Assembly (NCBI GenBank): GCA_964628185.1
Contig: CAZVLQ010000009.1
Span: 1-64,000 of the forward strand
Direction of reading: 5' to 3'
Length of the DNA: 64,000 nt
Source: CAZVLQ01 sp964628185
GTDB lineage: Bacteria; Pseudomonadota; Zetaproteobacteria; Mariprofundales; Mariprofundaceae
In this document: positions 9,323-18,699 of the stretch, one piece after another
Layout of the letters: the number at the start of each line of letters is the position of its first letter
Position numbering within the stretch: the stretch's first letter is position 1
The notes under the pieces: generated by a model
Told to the model about the DNA's origin: nothing
The model's input: only the letters and a program-made list of their open reading frames with translations
The model's database searches: none
Made by a program: the position numbers and the translations under genes

Positions 9323-11999
9323 TCCATCCCGGCCTCGCCTGTTGTCGGCCCTGGCCGGATTCTGCCATGTCCGGGGAGGGATTGTTGCGGCAGGCGCACT
9401 GTTGCTCACCGCTTTGTGCCTGCAATTTATCCTGACCCACACGGCCGTCAGCACAGACTTCAACGCCCTGCTGTCCGACAAGCTCCCCTTTGCGAAGAAC
9501 CAGGCGCTCCTTGAGCAGGCATTTCCACGTCATAATGACACGGTAATTCTGGTTATCGACGGCGACACCGCGGATCTGGCCGAATACACGGTACACGCCA
9601 TGACGGCATGGCTCTCCCGGCATCCAGGGGTGGCTGATCACTTCTCCGAACGGGGCGGCAGTGCCTTTTTCCGGAAAAACGGCCTGCTTTATCTGAGTCC
9701 GGAAGACCTTGAGGACGTAGCAGGCAGGCTCGCCGGCATGCAACCCGTACTGGCGCGGCTGGCGATGAATACAACCCTGCCCGGTCTGGCAGGACTCATC
9801 GGGGATGCACTGGGGCCGGACGGTTCAGGCATGGCGGACCAACGCGCAACACTTGTCCGCCTGTTCGAGGCATGGCGCAGCGCCATGCGTGCGGTGGAAC
9901 AACACCGTTTTTTCGTTTTTCCGTGGCGTGAAATCATGGCGGGCGATGCATCCGTGCTGGCGGCGCGAAGGCGTATGATTGAAGTAACGCCGCACACGGA
10001 TCACGACGCTATCCAGCCTGCGGCAGGATCCATCGAAAGCATCCGGCAGGCCATCACCGCACTGGGGCTGACTCCCGCTCACGGCATCCGCATCCGTCTC
10101 ACCGGTTCCGCCATGCTGGATTACGTACAGCTGGAGGGCGCCATGCAGGCGGCTGGACTGGCGACATTGCTGGCCAGCGCCCTGATTCTGGTGTTGCTGT
10201 TTGCCGCTCTCAGGAACGCTCGCATGGTGCTGGCCATAACCCTTACGCTGGCCATGAGCCTTATCTGGACGGCGGCCTTCGCCCTGTACGCCACTGCGCC
10301 GCTCAATGTAATCTCGATCTCCTTTGCCGTACTGTTTGTCGGCATGGGCGTGGATTTCGGTATTCAGTTTGGTATGCACTGCCGCCGGGAAGCCGGGAAG
10401 GGCCGGAGTGCCACCACTGCGGTTCGCCGCGCAACCGCCTGGCTGGGCGCCGCCATGACGCTTTCCGCCACGGCAGCCGCGGCGGGTTTTCTCTCCTTTA
10501 CGCCGACGGCTTACAAAGGTCTTGCCGACCTTGGCGTGATTGCCGGCGCCGGCATGGCCCTTGCGCTTGCCGCCACCTTCACCCTGTTGCCAGCCCTGAT
10601 GGGCCTGATGCATTTACCGGTTACCCGGCCTTTGACCAAAACCACCCGCGGCACTCCACGCCCCGGCCTGCCGGCTGCGTGGATTTCAGCACATGCACGA
10701 ACCATTGCCGGCGCGGCCCTGATCTCGGCCGGCGCGGCCCTGATACCGGCCATGCATCTTGCCTTTGATTTTAACCCCCTGCATTTGCTGGACACGAATG
10801 AACCCGCCGTCAAGACATTCAGGGATCTGGCAAAAGAATCCGGGACATCGCCCTATGCGATTGAAATCCTGGCGCCTGATCAGGCCGGCGCCGAACAGCT
10901 TGCGGCATCATTGCGCCGCCGAAACAACGTAGCGCGCGTATTGACCCTGGGCAGTTTCGTGCCCGGTGATCAGACCGAAAAACTCGCCATCATTCACGAC
11001 CTGGCCATGCTCATGCCGCCCTTCACCCTGCAGGTAACGAAAGCTGTGCCATCCTCGTCCGCGGCCATCGCGGCGGCCCTCACCCGCATGGTGCATGTAC
11101 TGGATGAGTATGCCCGGCGGCATGCACGGAATCCGCTGGCACCCCGTGCCGGCGCCCTGTCCCGTGGTATCAGGGATTTCCTGCGTCATTCCTCCGGCGA
11201 TACCGGGGCACTGCCGGCGCTCGAGAAGGTGCTGACGCAAGGACTCGCGCGTCAGATCAGGATGCTCGCAACCGCGCTGGAGGCGGAAGAAATAAATATC
11301 CACACGCTGCCGGCATCATTGACACGCCGTTTCCTGGCGGCGGACGGCCCTGCTCTCGTAAAGGTTTATTCAAGCCTCGATCTGGACGATGCCGGCAACA
11401 TGGAACGCTTTGTGCGGCAAACCCGGCTCATTGCCCCGAATGCCGGTGGTGATCCCGTCATGATGGTGGCCGGCGGCCACGCCGTCGCCCTGGCGTTCCG
11501 TCAGGCCAGCATGCTGGCATTCGTGTTTGTCGCCATTCTGCTGGCGTTCAGCCTCAGAAGCGCCAGGTATTGCACGGGCGTGCTCGCTCCGCTGCTGCTG
11601 GCGGTACTACTGACGGCAGCGGTCATGGAACTGCTGGGCATCCCGCTCAACCTTGCCAACGTCATCGTAGCCCCCCTGCTGGCCGGGCTTGGCGTTTCCT
11701 ACGGTATTTATCTGGCGTTGCGCCAGCGCATGGAAGGCATCCACGGCCTTTTTGCCAGCGCCACGCCGCGGGCCGTGCTGTTTTCCGCCCTCACCACCCT
11801 GTGCTCGTTCGGGAGTCTGGCCATTTCCGGTGATACGGCCATGGCCTGCCTTGGCATCACATTGACGATTGCCCTAGCCGCCGTACTCGTATGCGTGCTC
11901 ATCGTTCAACCGGCCCTGCTATCATTCATTCCCTCCCGGCAACACCGGATGCGAGGCGAGCAGGCGAACAGGGCTATCCCCTCACGTGAAAGAATATGA
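9309..11999 (+). CDS. hpnN: Hopanoid transporter HpnN, RND superfamily
   Basis: HpnN is an inner-membrane RND protein needed in studied bacteria to move hopanoids to the outer membrane. The frame is open from 9084, but AGGAGG at 9294-9299 lies nine bases before an in-frame TTG at 9309. That start gives 896 residues and places the first membrane helix (VAAGALLLTALCLQFIL) close to the N-terminus. The two RND halves are clear: large periplasmic loops after helices 1 and 7, and sterol-sensing-like helix bundles with GMGVDFGIQFGMH in the first half and GLGVSYGIYLALR in the second. It is the last gene of the operon from hemA and converges on hpnL. Confidence 0.9.
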   Translation: MPAPDPSRPRLLSALAGFCHVRGGIVAAGALLLTALCLQFILTHTAVSTDFNALLSDKLPFAKNQALLEQAFPRHNDTVILVIDGDTADLAEYTVHAMTAWLSRHPGVADHFSERGGSAFFRKNGLLYLSPEDLEDVAGRLAGMQPVLARLAMNTTLPGLAGLIGDALGPDGSGMADQRATLVRLFEAWRSAMRAVEQHRFFVFPWREIMAGDASVLAARRRMIEVTPHTDHDAIQPAAGSIESIRQAITALGLTPAHGIRIRLTGSAMLDYVQLEGAMQAAGLATLLASALILVLLFAALRNARMVLAITLTLAMSLIWTAAFALYATAPLNVISISFAVLFVGMGVDFGIQFGMHCRREAGKGRSATTAVRRATAWLGAAMTLSATAAAAGFLSFTPTAYKGLADLGVIAGAGMALALAATFTLLPALMGLMHLPVTRPLTKTTRGTPRPGLPAAWISAHARTIAGAALISAGAALIPAMHLAFDFNPLHLLDTNEPAVKTFRDLAKESGTSPYAIEILAPDQAGAEQLAASLRRRNNVARVLTLGSFVPGDQTEKLAIIHDLAMLMPPFTLQVTKAVPSSSAAIAAALTRMVHVLDEYARRHARNPLAPRAGALSRGIRDFLRHSSGDTGALPALEKVLTQGLARQIRMLATALEAEEINIHTLPASLTRRFLAADGPALVKVYSSLDLDDAGNMERFVRQTRLIAPNAGGDPVMMVAGGHAVALAFRQASMLAFVFVAILLAFSLRSARYCTGVLAPLLLAVLLTAAVMELLGIPLNLANVIVAPLLAGLGVSYGIYLALRQRMEGIHGLFASATPRAVLFSALTTLCSFGSLAISGDTAMACLGITLTIALAAVLVCVLIVQPALLSFIPSRQHRMRGEQANRAIPSRERI

Positions 12000-12000
12000 A

Positions 12001-12023
12001 CCCGGGAGTCTGACGGACCCGGG
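12001..12023. other. Short palindromic hairpin between convergent hpnN and hpnL
   Basis: CCCGGG at 12001-12006 and again at 12018-12023 can pair across an 11-base loop. It lies one base after the hpnN stop and just before the hpnL stop, so it could end transcription from both sides. There is no T-run on either strand, which makes an intrinsic terminator doubtful. Confidence 0.3.
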
Positions 12024-12028
12024 ATGAA

Positions 12029-13009
12029 TCATTCCTGCGCGGGCCGGCAGGCCCTGCGCAAACGCCTGCCCTCCCCCGCCTGCCAGACGAGAAGCGCCGG
12101 GAAGGTGGCCAGCCAGTCCGCCGCACGTCTGGCCAGTGACAGCGCCAGGGCGCTGACCGCATCCAGGCCGAACAACTGGCCAAGCAGCATATAGGCGCCC
12201 TCCTGCACGCCAACGCCGGCGGGCAACATGAACGCCGCCGCTCTTAAAGCAAAAACCACCGCATCCATGGCGATGACCTGCTGCCAGGCCAGCGGATGGC
12301 CGAGGAACGACAGCCCGATCCATGTAGGAATCGTGCCGGTCATCCACACGGCGTATTGCAGGAAGAAGGCGGCAACGAGATGTCTCCGGCGCTGATAAAT
12401 CTCTACAACCCGCTCGTGCATGCCCTGCATGGACAGGCGCGACGCGGCAAGCCGGCCGGAACTCCAGCGCGCCAGCCGGTCCTCCAGCCAGCAAAACAGG
12501 CCGCCCTTCTGTGCCAGGGCAAAACCGGCGATGGCCGCGGCGGCAAGCAGTGAAGCTGCCAGTCCCTGCAACAGCCATGGAAAGGCGGGGAAGTTAAGGA
12601 ACAGGAACAGCAGGCCGGTGATGGCAAATGCTGCCTGGCTGCCAAGGTCAAGCGTCAGATCCACCACGGTACAGGCGGCGGCATCTACCAGGCGCATGCC
12701 GCCATTGGTCAGAATCCGCATGCCCGCGGCCTCGCTGGCCAGCGGCGGAGAAATAAAGAGCTCCGCGATTGCGGCGCGTACCCAGCTTGCCCGGACAAAT
12801 ATGCCCCGGCCCGTGCGCCGGGAAGACAGCAGCCACCAGGCCAGGGCGCAGGGGGCAAACAGTACGCATCGCACCAGCGCCATCAGCCCGAGCCCCGTCC
12901 AGCCGACGCGCATCACCGCCTGCGTCACATCCGCAATGCCGCTGTGGACAAGCAGAACCAGCATCAGACCGATACCGGCAAAGGCGCCTATCGTGAGCAT
13001 GCGCTTCAT
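12029..13009 (-). CDS. hpnL: HpnL-like integral membrane protein
   Basis: This 326-residue protein is almost entirely hydrophobic and has the look of the lysylphosphatidylglycerol-synthase/flippase-like membrane family to which HpnL belongs. Features include a first helix at MLTIGAFAGIGLMLVLL, the conserved acidic segment around SPPLASEAAGMRIL (about residue 90), and the PAGVGVQEGAYMLLG segment (about residue 260), which is typical of this fold. The start overlaps the hpnK stop as ATGA. Position in hpnI-J-K-L order supports the name. The family's exact job is not settled, and lipid transport is a guess drawn from the fold. Confidence 0.82.
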   Translation of the reverse strand: MKRMLTIGAFAGIGLMLVLLVHSGIADVTQAVMRVGWTGLGLMALVRCVLFAPCALAWWLLSSRRTGRGIFVRASWVRAAIAELFISPPLASEAAGMRILTNGGMRLVDAAACTVVDLTLDLGSQAAFAITGLLFLFLNFPAFPWLLQGLAASLLAAAAIAGFALAQKGGLFCWLEDRLARWSSGRLAASRLSMQGMHERVVEIYQRRRHLVAAFFLQYAVWMTGTIPTWIGLSFLGHPLAWQQVIAMDAVVFALRAAAFMLPAGVGVQEGAYMLLGQLFGLDAVSALALSLARRAADWLATFPALLVWQAGEGRRLRRACRPAQE

Positions 13010-13875
13010 ATTCGATGCAAACGCAGGGAAGCGAATGAAACGAGATGGATGCCCCGGCTCTTCAATGCACAGGCAACATCAGCACACGTCAATCCATCCA
13101 GCTCCGCGCCATGCTCATACCATTTCATACCCCCATCCATTCCCGCCCATGCGCCCGTGGCGGGGTGGAAATGCATTTCCGAAACGCCGCCGGGCAGCTC
13201 GGCGAGAATTTGCAACACGCGTTCGCGCGACATATGTCCGCTGTCATGCATACCAAACATCCAGTCGTTGCATGGCATTCCCGCCCGGCGCAAACGCCGG
13301 CGAATCATGGCAACCCACGGCCCCAGGAAGATAGCCATCCCCAGCCGGCGCAAACCGAATTGCCGCAGGGAACGCCAGGAAGCACGCACGGGTTCCCGTG
13401 GCAGGCGCACGGCGTTTAAGCCGTATTCCCGGCCAACCCCAAGGATCAGTCCAAGCACGGTGGGATGCAGATGCATGTGGTTGTGGACGCTGACATGATC
13501 AAGCGCAAGGCCGGTGGCGCGGAATGCCTCGAACTGAGCCCGAATCTCCGCCCGCAACTGCCGGCGGACCGCAGGCAGAAAAAAGAACCGTAACCCTGCG
13601 ATCCCAAGATGCTCGGGCAACCGGCAACCGGCCCGCCCTGTGAGCGCCGGGACGGATTCCGGCGGCAGTATGGAAGACGCCCGCGTGACGGCCAGATGCA
13701 GGCCGACATGCAACGCCGGCAACCGTTTGGCGCGGGCAACGGCGTCGTCCGCCGCGGCGCCCGCCACCATCAGGCTGGCGGTATTGAGGATGCCCCGCAG
13801 ATGTGCGGCTTCAACAGCCTCATTCACCTCGATGGAAGCGCCATAGTCATCACCCGTGACAATCAGGCTTCTCAA
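13006..13875 (-). CDS. hpnK: Hopanoid deacetylase HpnK (YdjC family)
   Basis: HpnK removes the acetyl group from N-acetylglucosaminyl-bacteriohopanetetrol made by HpnI. The 289-residue protein begins RSLIVTGDDYGAS, whose Asp pair is the family's metal-site motif. It then has HVGLHLAVT at about residue 56 and the histidine-rich HVSVHNHMHLHP at about residue 133, all as in YdjC-type carbohydrate deacetylases. The start is a TTG at 13875 inside the hpnJ stop (overlapping TTGA), so translation is coupled. It sits between hpnJ and hpnL in one minus-strand operon. Confidence 0.88.
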   Translation of the reverse strand: MRSLIVTGDDYGASIEVNEAVEAAHLRGILNTASLMVAGAAADDAVARAKRLPALHVGLHLAVTRASSILPPESVPALTGRAGCRLPEHLGIAGLRFFFLPAVRRQLRAEIRAQFEAFRATGLALDHVSVHNHMHLHPTVLGLILGVGREYGLNAVRLPREPVRASWRSLRQFGLRRLGMAIFLGPWVAMIRRRLRRAGMPCNDWMFGMHDSGHMSRERVLQILAELPGGVSEMHFHPATGAWAGMDGGMKWYEHGAELDGLTCADVACALKSRGIHLVSFASLRLHRI

Positions 13876-15290
13876 GCCGCGTCCTTTCTCCCGTACAGGA
13901 ACTGAAAGAACTCGGCCCCTTCACGCAGCCGGCGTTTGGTCATATCCCAGCTTTTCATCATCTCGAATGTAATTTCGCCAATCTTGGCCGGGCGAAAATA
14001 AAAGCGTTTATAGAATCGTTCGACGGCCCGGAAAATTTCCTCATGCGACAGATTCGGATACTCAAGGGAGCTGACCTGCACGCCTGTATCCGTAATCAGA
14101 TGCGCATCCCGAAGCCAGCCGTTCTCCTGCGCCTGCCGGTGCAGATGCGTGCCGGGATAAGCCGCCGCCAGGGAAACCTGAATGGTATGCGGATTGATCT
14201 CGCGGGCAAAGCGTATGGTTTCCTCAATGGTTTCCTTCGTCTCGCCGGGAAGGCCAACGATAAAGGTGCCATGAATGACAATGCCGAGGCGGTGACAATC
14301 ACGCGTAAACCGGCGCGCCCGCTCCACCCGCATGCCCTTTTTTATATTGTGCAGAATTTGCTGATTGCCCGATTCATAGCCCACCAGCAACAGACGAAGG
14401 CCATTGTCCCTCATCACCTTGAGCGTGTCGTACGGCACATTGGCCTTGGCATTGCACGACCAGGTGACGCCAAGCGTACCGAGCAGGCGTGCTGTTTCCT
14501 CCACCCGCGGCAGGTCATCGGTAAAGGTGTCGTCATCGAAAAAGAATTCCTTGACCTGCGGAAAATATTCCCGCGCCAGGGCAATTTCTTCGGCGATACT
14601 TTGCGGGCTGCGCTTGCGGTAGCGATGGCCGCCGATGGTCTGCGGCCACAGGCAGAAGGTGCAGCGTGATTTACAGCCGCGCCCTGTATACAGGGAAATA
14701 TACGGATGTTGCAGATAGCCGATGAAATAATCCTCGATGACAAGATCGCGCTTGTAGACTTCGGTGACAAAGGGAAGCGCATCCATATCCTCGATCAGGG
14801 CGCGCTCGGGATTGTGAATAACCTGATCGCCCCGACGATAGCTCAAGCCCGCGACATCGGCCAGCGGCAAGCCTTTTGCTACATCCCTAATCGTGTAGTC
14901 GAACTCGTTACGGGCGACAAAATCAATATTTTCTGAGGCCTTTAACGACGCCTCCGGTGTAATCGCCACATGTGCGCCGACAAAACCGGTCAACAATGCC
15001 GGATTGGCCTTCCTGAAGGCATCAATCACCTTCACGTCGGAAGTAAAGGACGGCGTACTGGTGTGAACAACAAGCAATTCATAGTCGTGCGCCAGTGGCA
15101 ACACGTCCGCCAATGACAAACCGCGTGCGGGCGCATCAATCAGGCGGCTTCCATCCACCAGCGCCGCCGGCTGGGCCAGCCAGGTGGGATACCAGAACGA
15201 GCGTATTTCGCGCCTGGCCTGGTAGCGAGAGCCGGCGCCGCCGTCAAAGCCTTCAAAGGAGGGTGGATTCAGGAAGAGGGTCTTCTTCAC
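13872..15290 (-). CDS. hpnJ: Hopanoid radical SAM enzyme HpnJ
   Basis: HpnJ is associated with conversion of the polyol or amino-sugar side chain to the cyclitol ether of bacteriohopanetetrol. The 472-residue protein has an N-terminal B12-binding-like Rossmann region (residues 1-170) and the radical SAM cluster motif CKSRCTFC (CxxxCxxC) at about residue 207. An aspartate-rich segment FFFDDDTFTDD and the glycine-rich FIVGLPGET follow in the TIM-barrel. The start is a GTG overlapping the hpnI copy 2 stop (GTGA). The product assignment rests on family and context, since the sequence cannot show substrate choice. Confidence 0.88.
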   Translation of the reverse strand: MKKTLFLNPPSFEGFDGGAGSRYQARREIRSFWYPTWLAQPAALVDGSRLIDAPARGLSLADVLPLAHDYELLVVHTSTPSFTSDVKVIDAFRKANPALLTGFVGAHVAITPEASLKASENIDFVARNEFDYTIRDVAKGLPLADVAGLSYRRGDQVIHNPERALIEDMDALPFVTEVYKRDLVIEDYFIGYLQHPYISLYTGRGCKSRCTFCLWPQTIGGHRYRKRSPQSIAEEIALAREYFPQVKEFFFDDDTFTDDLPRVEETARLLGTLGVTWSCNAKANVPYDTLKVMRDNGLRLLLVGYESGNQQILHNIKKGMRVERARRFTRDCHRLGIVIHGTFIVGLPGETKETIEETIRFAREINPHTIQVSLAAAYPGTHLHRQAQENGWLRDAHLITDTGVQVSSLEYPNLSHEEIFRAVERFYKRFYFRPAKIGEITFEMMKSWDMTKRRLREGAEFFQFLYGRKDAA

Positions 15291-16489
15291 AAAAACGCCC
15301 GCCCCATGACATGCATTTGCCCGTGCCGGTCTATGGCGAATTGGAATCCCTTCCAGCGCACGCTTCGTCCCGCAAAGCTGGCCAGCCAGATTGCCGCCGA
15401 GAGCAGGTCACGCAGCGGCGTCAGACAACACAGGGGCTTGCCCCCTATACCGAAGCAGTAGCGCACGCAATGACGCAATCGCAGACGAAGCACAATGGCG
15501 ACGACAGTCAGGACCAGCCCGGCCGGTGAGCCGCCGGAAACAGCCAGGAACAGCAGCGCGAGTGGTAACGGATACGTCAGAATGGAACCGACGTATCCCC
15601 ACGGACTGGATGCGCGCACCGTGCGCGCCCAGCGCAATTCATGCAGCAGCAACGATTTGAAATCCGGCTCATGCACGATGTTTTCCACGACATAGCCGGA
15701 CAGGCGAACGGTGAACCCGGCCTCGTTCACACACTTGCCGAGCTGATAATCATCCGCCAGCACGTTCGCCAGGGATTGCAGACCGCCGATGGCATCCAGC
15801 GCCGTACGCCTCACGGCCATTGTGGCCCCGAAACAGAAATGAATATCCGACAGGGCGGCGGCAACCAGCACGGAGGGAAGAAAATCTGCATTGATATGCA
15901 TGGCGCCGAATCTGGATGCCAGCGTCGAGGCCGGCGTCGCCCGGTAAAGGCAGGTTACGGCGCCGGTCGAACCATCCTTAAACGGCGCCACAACCACTGA
16001 CAGGTAATCAGGGCCGACGCGCATATCGCTGTCCGCAATGACCAGAAAATCATGTTTTGCCGCAGCCTGCATATTGACAAGATTGCTGATCTTGAGATTC
16101 GCCCCGTGGATATGACCGTCCACGACCAGTACCAGATCAAGGCGGGGAAATTCAGCCATGATCCGCCTGACAACACCGACGGCGGGATCCTCCGCGTCGC
16201 GTACGCCGAAAATGACCTGGTAATCCGGATAATCCTGCTCGCAGAAAGAACGCAAATTCCGGTACAGCTCATGTTCCATACCACACAACGGCTTGAGTAT
16301 GGACACGGGAGGATGAAAACCGGAAGACCCGGGCGGGCGGGACAAGAATGCGGGGATACGCCGCATGCAGTATATCATATACAGACATGAAGCCACGCTG
16401 GCGACAAATGCCAGGCAGACGGGCAACTGGAAAAGATCGGCTATCACAGGCTTGCTAATCCCCCCTGATCCACGTTGTTCACGGTGCAT
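15287..16489 (-). CDS. hpnI: Hopanoid glycosyltransferase HpnI, copy 2
   Basis: This is the first gene of the minus-strand hpnI-J-K-L operon and is probably the canonical HpnI. The 400-residue GT2 protein has an N-terminal membrane segment, SILKPLCGMEH at about residue 63, the donor motif DSD at residues 153-155, LADDYQLG with the catalytic acid, HELRWARTVR, and C-terminal membrane helices. It is colinear with copy 1 at 8165 over nearly the whole length (shared SILKPLCG, NLRSFCEQ.YP, GAVTCLYRA/GAITCLYRA), but clearly diverged. The duplication is therefore not recent. ATG 16489 has only a weak purine-rich site upstream. Confidence 0.9.
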   Translation of the reverse strand: MHREQRGSGGISKPVIADLFQLPVCLAFVASVASCLYMIYCMRRIPAFLSRPPGSSGFHPPVSILKPLCGMEHELYRNLRSFCEQDYPDYQVIFGVRDAEDPAVGVVRRIMAEFPRLDLVLVVDGHIHGANLKISNLVNMQAAAKHDFLVIADSDMRVGPDYLSVVVAPFKDGSTGAVTCLYRATPASTLASRFGAMHINADFLPSVLVAAALSDIHFCFGATMAVRRTALDAIGGLQSLANVLADDYQLGKCVNEAGFTVRLSGYVVENIVHEPDFKSLLLHELRWARTVRASSPWGYVGSILTYPLPLALLFLAVSGGSPAGLVLTVVAIVLRLRLRHCVRYCFGIGGKPLCCLTPLRDLLSAAIWLASFAGRSVRWKGFQFAIDRHGQMHVMGRAFL

Positions 16490-16548
16490 GCTACCCTGTA
16501 TGTTTTATGAAGTCATGCAGGCCCGCCCACTCACGGAAAACCGACACC

Positions 16549-17706
16549 TCACTCCCGCACCCGCCTCAGCGACAAGGCAAAAAGAGCCGCCGCCGCGGCC
16601 GTCAGGCCTGCCGCCATCAACAATGCGGCGGACATGGAGACATACTGCCAGATCAGGCCGAATAAAATCGCACCCGGCAACGCGGCAAGACCGCCGGCCA
16701 GGTGATACAGGCCAAAGGCCGTCGCCTTCCGGTCCTCGGCGGCGACATCACCGATCAGGGCGCGCTCGGCTGCCTCGCTCATGGCCAGGGCGGCTGCATA
16801 AAGGATAAACAAACCCCATATCAGCAGGCCGTCATGGGGTAGAATAGCCATGCATGTCAGTGATCCCGCCCGGCATGTCCAGGCCATGACCAGCACGGGA
16901 ATGCGCCCAATACGATCCGAAAGCATGCCGGCGGGGCCGGCCACGAGCGATTTGGCGCCATGCGCCGCGGCCCACAACAGGGGAACAACGACCGTGTCCA
17001 CGCCTCCCCGCCAGGCCCACAGAATCAGAAACGCCTCGGGCATAGCGGCGAATGCCAGTCCTCCCGCGGCCAGGATCAGGGCGCGCAGGCGGCCATGCAG
17101 GGCATTCCATTGCAGGGGAACTGCCGGTTTTGCCACAGCGGGCGTGGCCGGCAATTTCAGGGCAAGCAGCGTCAGCAACATCAGCCCGGGGGCAAGGGAT
17201 ATCAGAAACACATTGCGCATATCCATGCCGGATTTCAACAGGACAAAGGCGACAAGCGGTCCGAGCATGGCGCCGGCGTGATCCATGGAACGGTGGAATC
17301 CGAAAGCGCGGCCGCGTACGCCGGCGGTGACGGAAGCGGAAATGATTGCGTCACGCGGCGAGGTCCTCCAGCCCTTGCCGACCCGGTCAAGGAAGCGAAG
17401 CGCCAGCACGCTCGACCAGCCAAGCGCCAGGCCGATCAGGGGGCGCGCGGCGTTGGATGTGGCGTAGCCGGTGAGCACCATATGCTTGTGATTCCAGCCA
17501 CGGTCGGCCAGGCGGCCCGCGACCAGCTTCAGGATGCTGGAGGCAGCCTCCGCCACCCCCTCAATCAGACCCAGCGCGGCCGGCCCGGCCCCCAGCACCG
17601 TGGTAAGAAACAGGGGCAGCAGGGGAAAAATCATCTCGCTGGCGGTATCGTTCAGAAGAGAGACCAGGCCCAGAACCAGCACCGTGCGCGGCAGCATCGA
17701 TTTCAT
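16549..17706 (-). CDS. MFS transporter
   Basis: This 385-residue protein has about twelve hydrophobic segments. The motif-A-like loop is seen as GRLADRG after helix 2, and a second cytoplasmic signature reads FLDRVGKGWRTSPRDA at about residue 108. The latter is typical of a widespread MFS subgroup annotated only as 'MFS transporter'. Substrate cannot be told. It lies 59 bases upstream of hpnI copy 2 on the other side of that operon's start and ends before it, so it may or may not be cotranscribed with the hopanoid genes. It is divergent from pstS. Confidence 0.85.
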   Translation of the reverse strand: MKSMLPRTVLVLGLVSLLNDTASEMIFPLLPLFLTTVLGAGPAALGLIEGVAEAASSILKLVAGRLADRGWNHKHMVLTGYATSNAARPLIGLALGWSSVLALRFLDRVGKGWRTSPRDAIISASVTAGVRGRAFGFHRSMDHAGAMLGPLVAFVLLKSGMDMRNVFLISLAPGLMLLTLLALKLPATPAVAKPAVPLQWNALHGRLRALILAAGGLAFAAMPEAFLILWAWRGGVDTVVVPLLWAAAHGAKSLVAGPAGMLSDRIGRIPVLVMAWTCRAGSLTCMAILPHDGLLIWGLFILYAAALAMSEAAERALIGDVAAEDRKATAFGLYHLAGGLAALPGAILFGLIWQYVSMSAALLMAAGLTAAAAALFALSLRRVRE

Positions 17707-17866
17707 GAAATCCTGTCACGAAATCTGTAAGATACGCGTGTGCTCACCGACCATATGACCGCTTTCATTGCGACGCACCATTGAGACCCGGGTTCCCTGA
17801 TCGGAAGCAAGCGCCCGCCGCTGACCGGGGGATATGGTGATTCACGCATAGGGGGAGTATAACAAC

Positions 17867-18697
17867 ATGCGCAAAACCATCCTGTTTTTTCTCGGGGCGA
17901 TCTGCCTGGCCGCGCCGGGCCCGGTCCTTGCCGCAACCACGCTGCACGCCGCCGGTTCCACCACCGTATTGCCGGTTGTTTCCACGGCGGCCAACGCCTG
18001 GCACAGGCTGCATCCGGATATCACCGTCACCGTATCGGGCGGCGGTTCAGGCGTCGGTATCGCCTCAATGATCCAGCACACGGCGGATATCGGCATGGCC
18101 TCACGCGAGATTGACGCCGGGGAAGCCTCGAAGCTGAACGGCAAGGTAGACGTGTTCACCATCGCCAGGGATGCCGTGGCCGTCGTTGTGTCCAAAGCCG
18201 TGTATGTTGGCGGCGTACACCGGCTATCGCTGCCGCAGATTGCCGATATTTATCGTGGCAAAATCAGAAACTGGAAGGCGGTGGGCGGTCCCGATGCACG
18301 CATCTTCGTCATAGACAAGGAACCCAGCCGGGGTACGCGACACGTATTCGCCAAAGCGGTGCTGGGCGATGAGCATGCCCGCGCGCCCGGCGCCTCGGTC
18401 ATCTCAGGTTCAAACAATGAGGAGCAGTCCCTGGTCGCCCACAGCAACAGCGCCATCGGCATGCTCTCCAACGCCTGGCTAAACGATGCCGTACGCGGCC
18501 TGGCGGTGGGCGAGGGCAATCACTCCGTGCTGCCGGATATTCAGCATGTACGCGACGGCAGCTATCCCATCAGCCGTGGCCTGCATGTGATCCTGGCCAA
18601 ACACGGTCCTCCCGAGGCGCGCGCCTTCGTGGACTTTCTTCTTTCACCGCAAGGGCAGGATATCGTGAAAAAATCCGGCTACCTGACAGTCAGATGA
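17867..18697 (+). CDS. pstS: Phosphate ABC transporter, substrate-binding protein
   Basis: This periplasmic phosphate-binding protein is 276 residues, at the short end for PstS. A signal peptide (KTILFFLGAICLAAPGPVLAA) is followed by the phosphate-loop motif HAAGSTTVLPV at about residue 26. Next come SGGGSGVGI at about 59 and DIGMASREID at about 78, which also contact phosphate in the family. Ser and Thr contacts in EPSRGTRHVF at about 151 complete the site. GGGGGAG precedes the ATG. It heads a pstS-C-A-B operon without phoU in the window. No convincing Pho box was found upstream. Confidence 0.92.
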   Translation: MRKTILFFLGAICLAAPGPVLAATTLHAAGSTTVLPVVSTAANAWHRLHPDITVTVSGGGSGVGIASMIQHTADIGMASREIDAGEASKLNGKVDVFTIARDAVAVVVSKAVYVGGVHRLSLPQIADIYRGKIRNWKAVGGPDARIFVIDKEPSRGTRHVFAKAVLGDEHARAPGASVISGSNNEEQSLVAHSNSAIGMLSNAWLNDAVRGLAVGEGNHSVLPDIQHVRDGSYPISRGLHVILAKHGPPEARAFVDFLLSPQGQDIVKKSGYLTVR

Positions 18698-18699
18698 CG

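Noticed and set aside
9825..10613. Minus-strand 262-codon frame opposite hpnN
   Set aside because: Gly/His/Gln-rich antisense translation, no motif, inside a clear RND transporter.
17713..17731. Possible Pho box upstream of pstS (CTGTCAC...CTGTAAG)
   Set aside because: The two CTGT half sites are 12 rather than 11 bases apart and lie next to the start of the divergent MFS gene, far from pstS.
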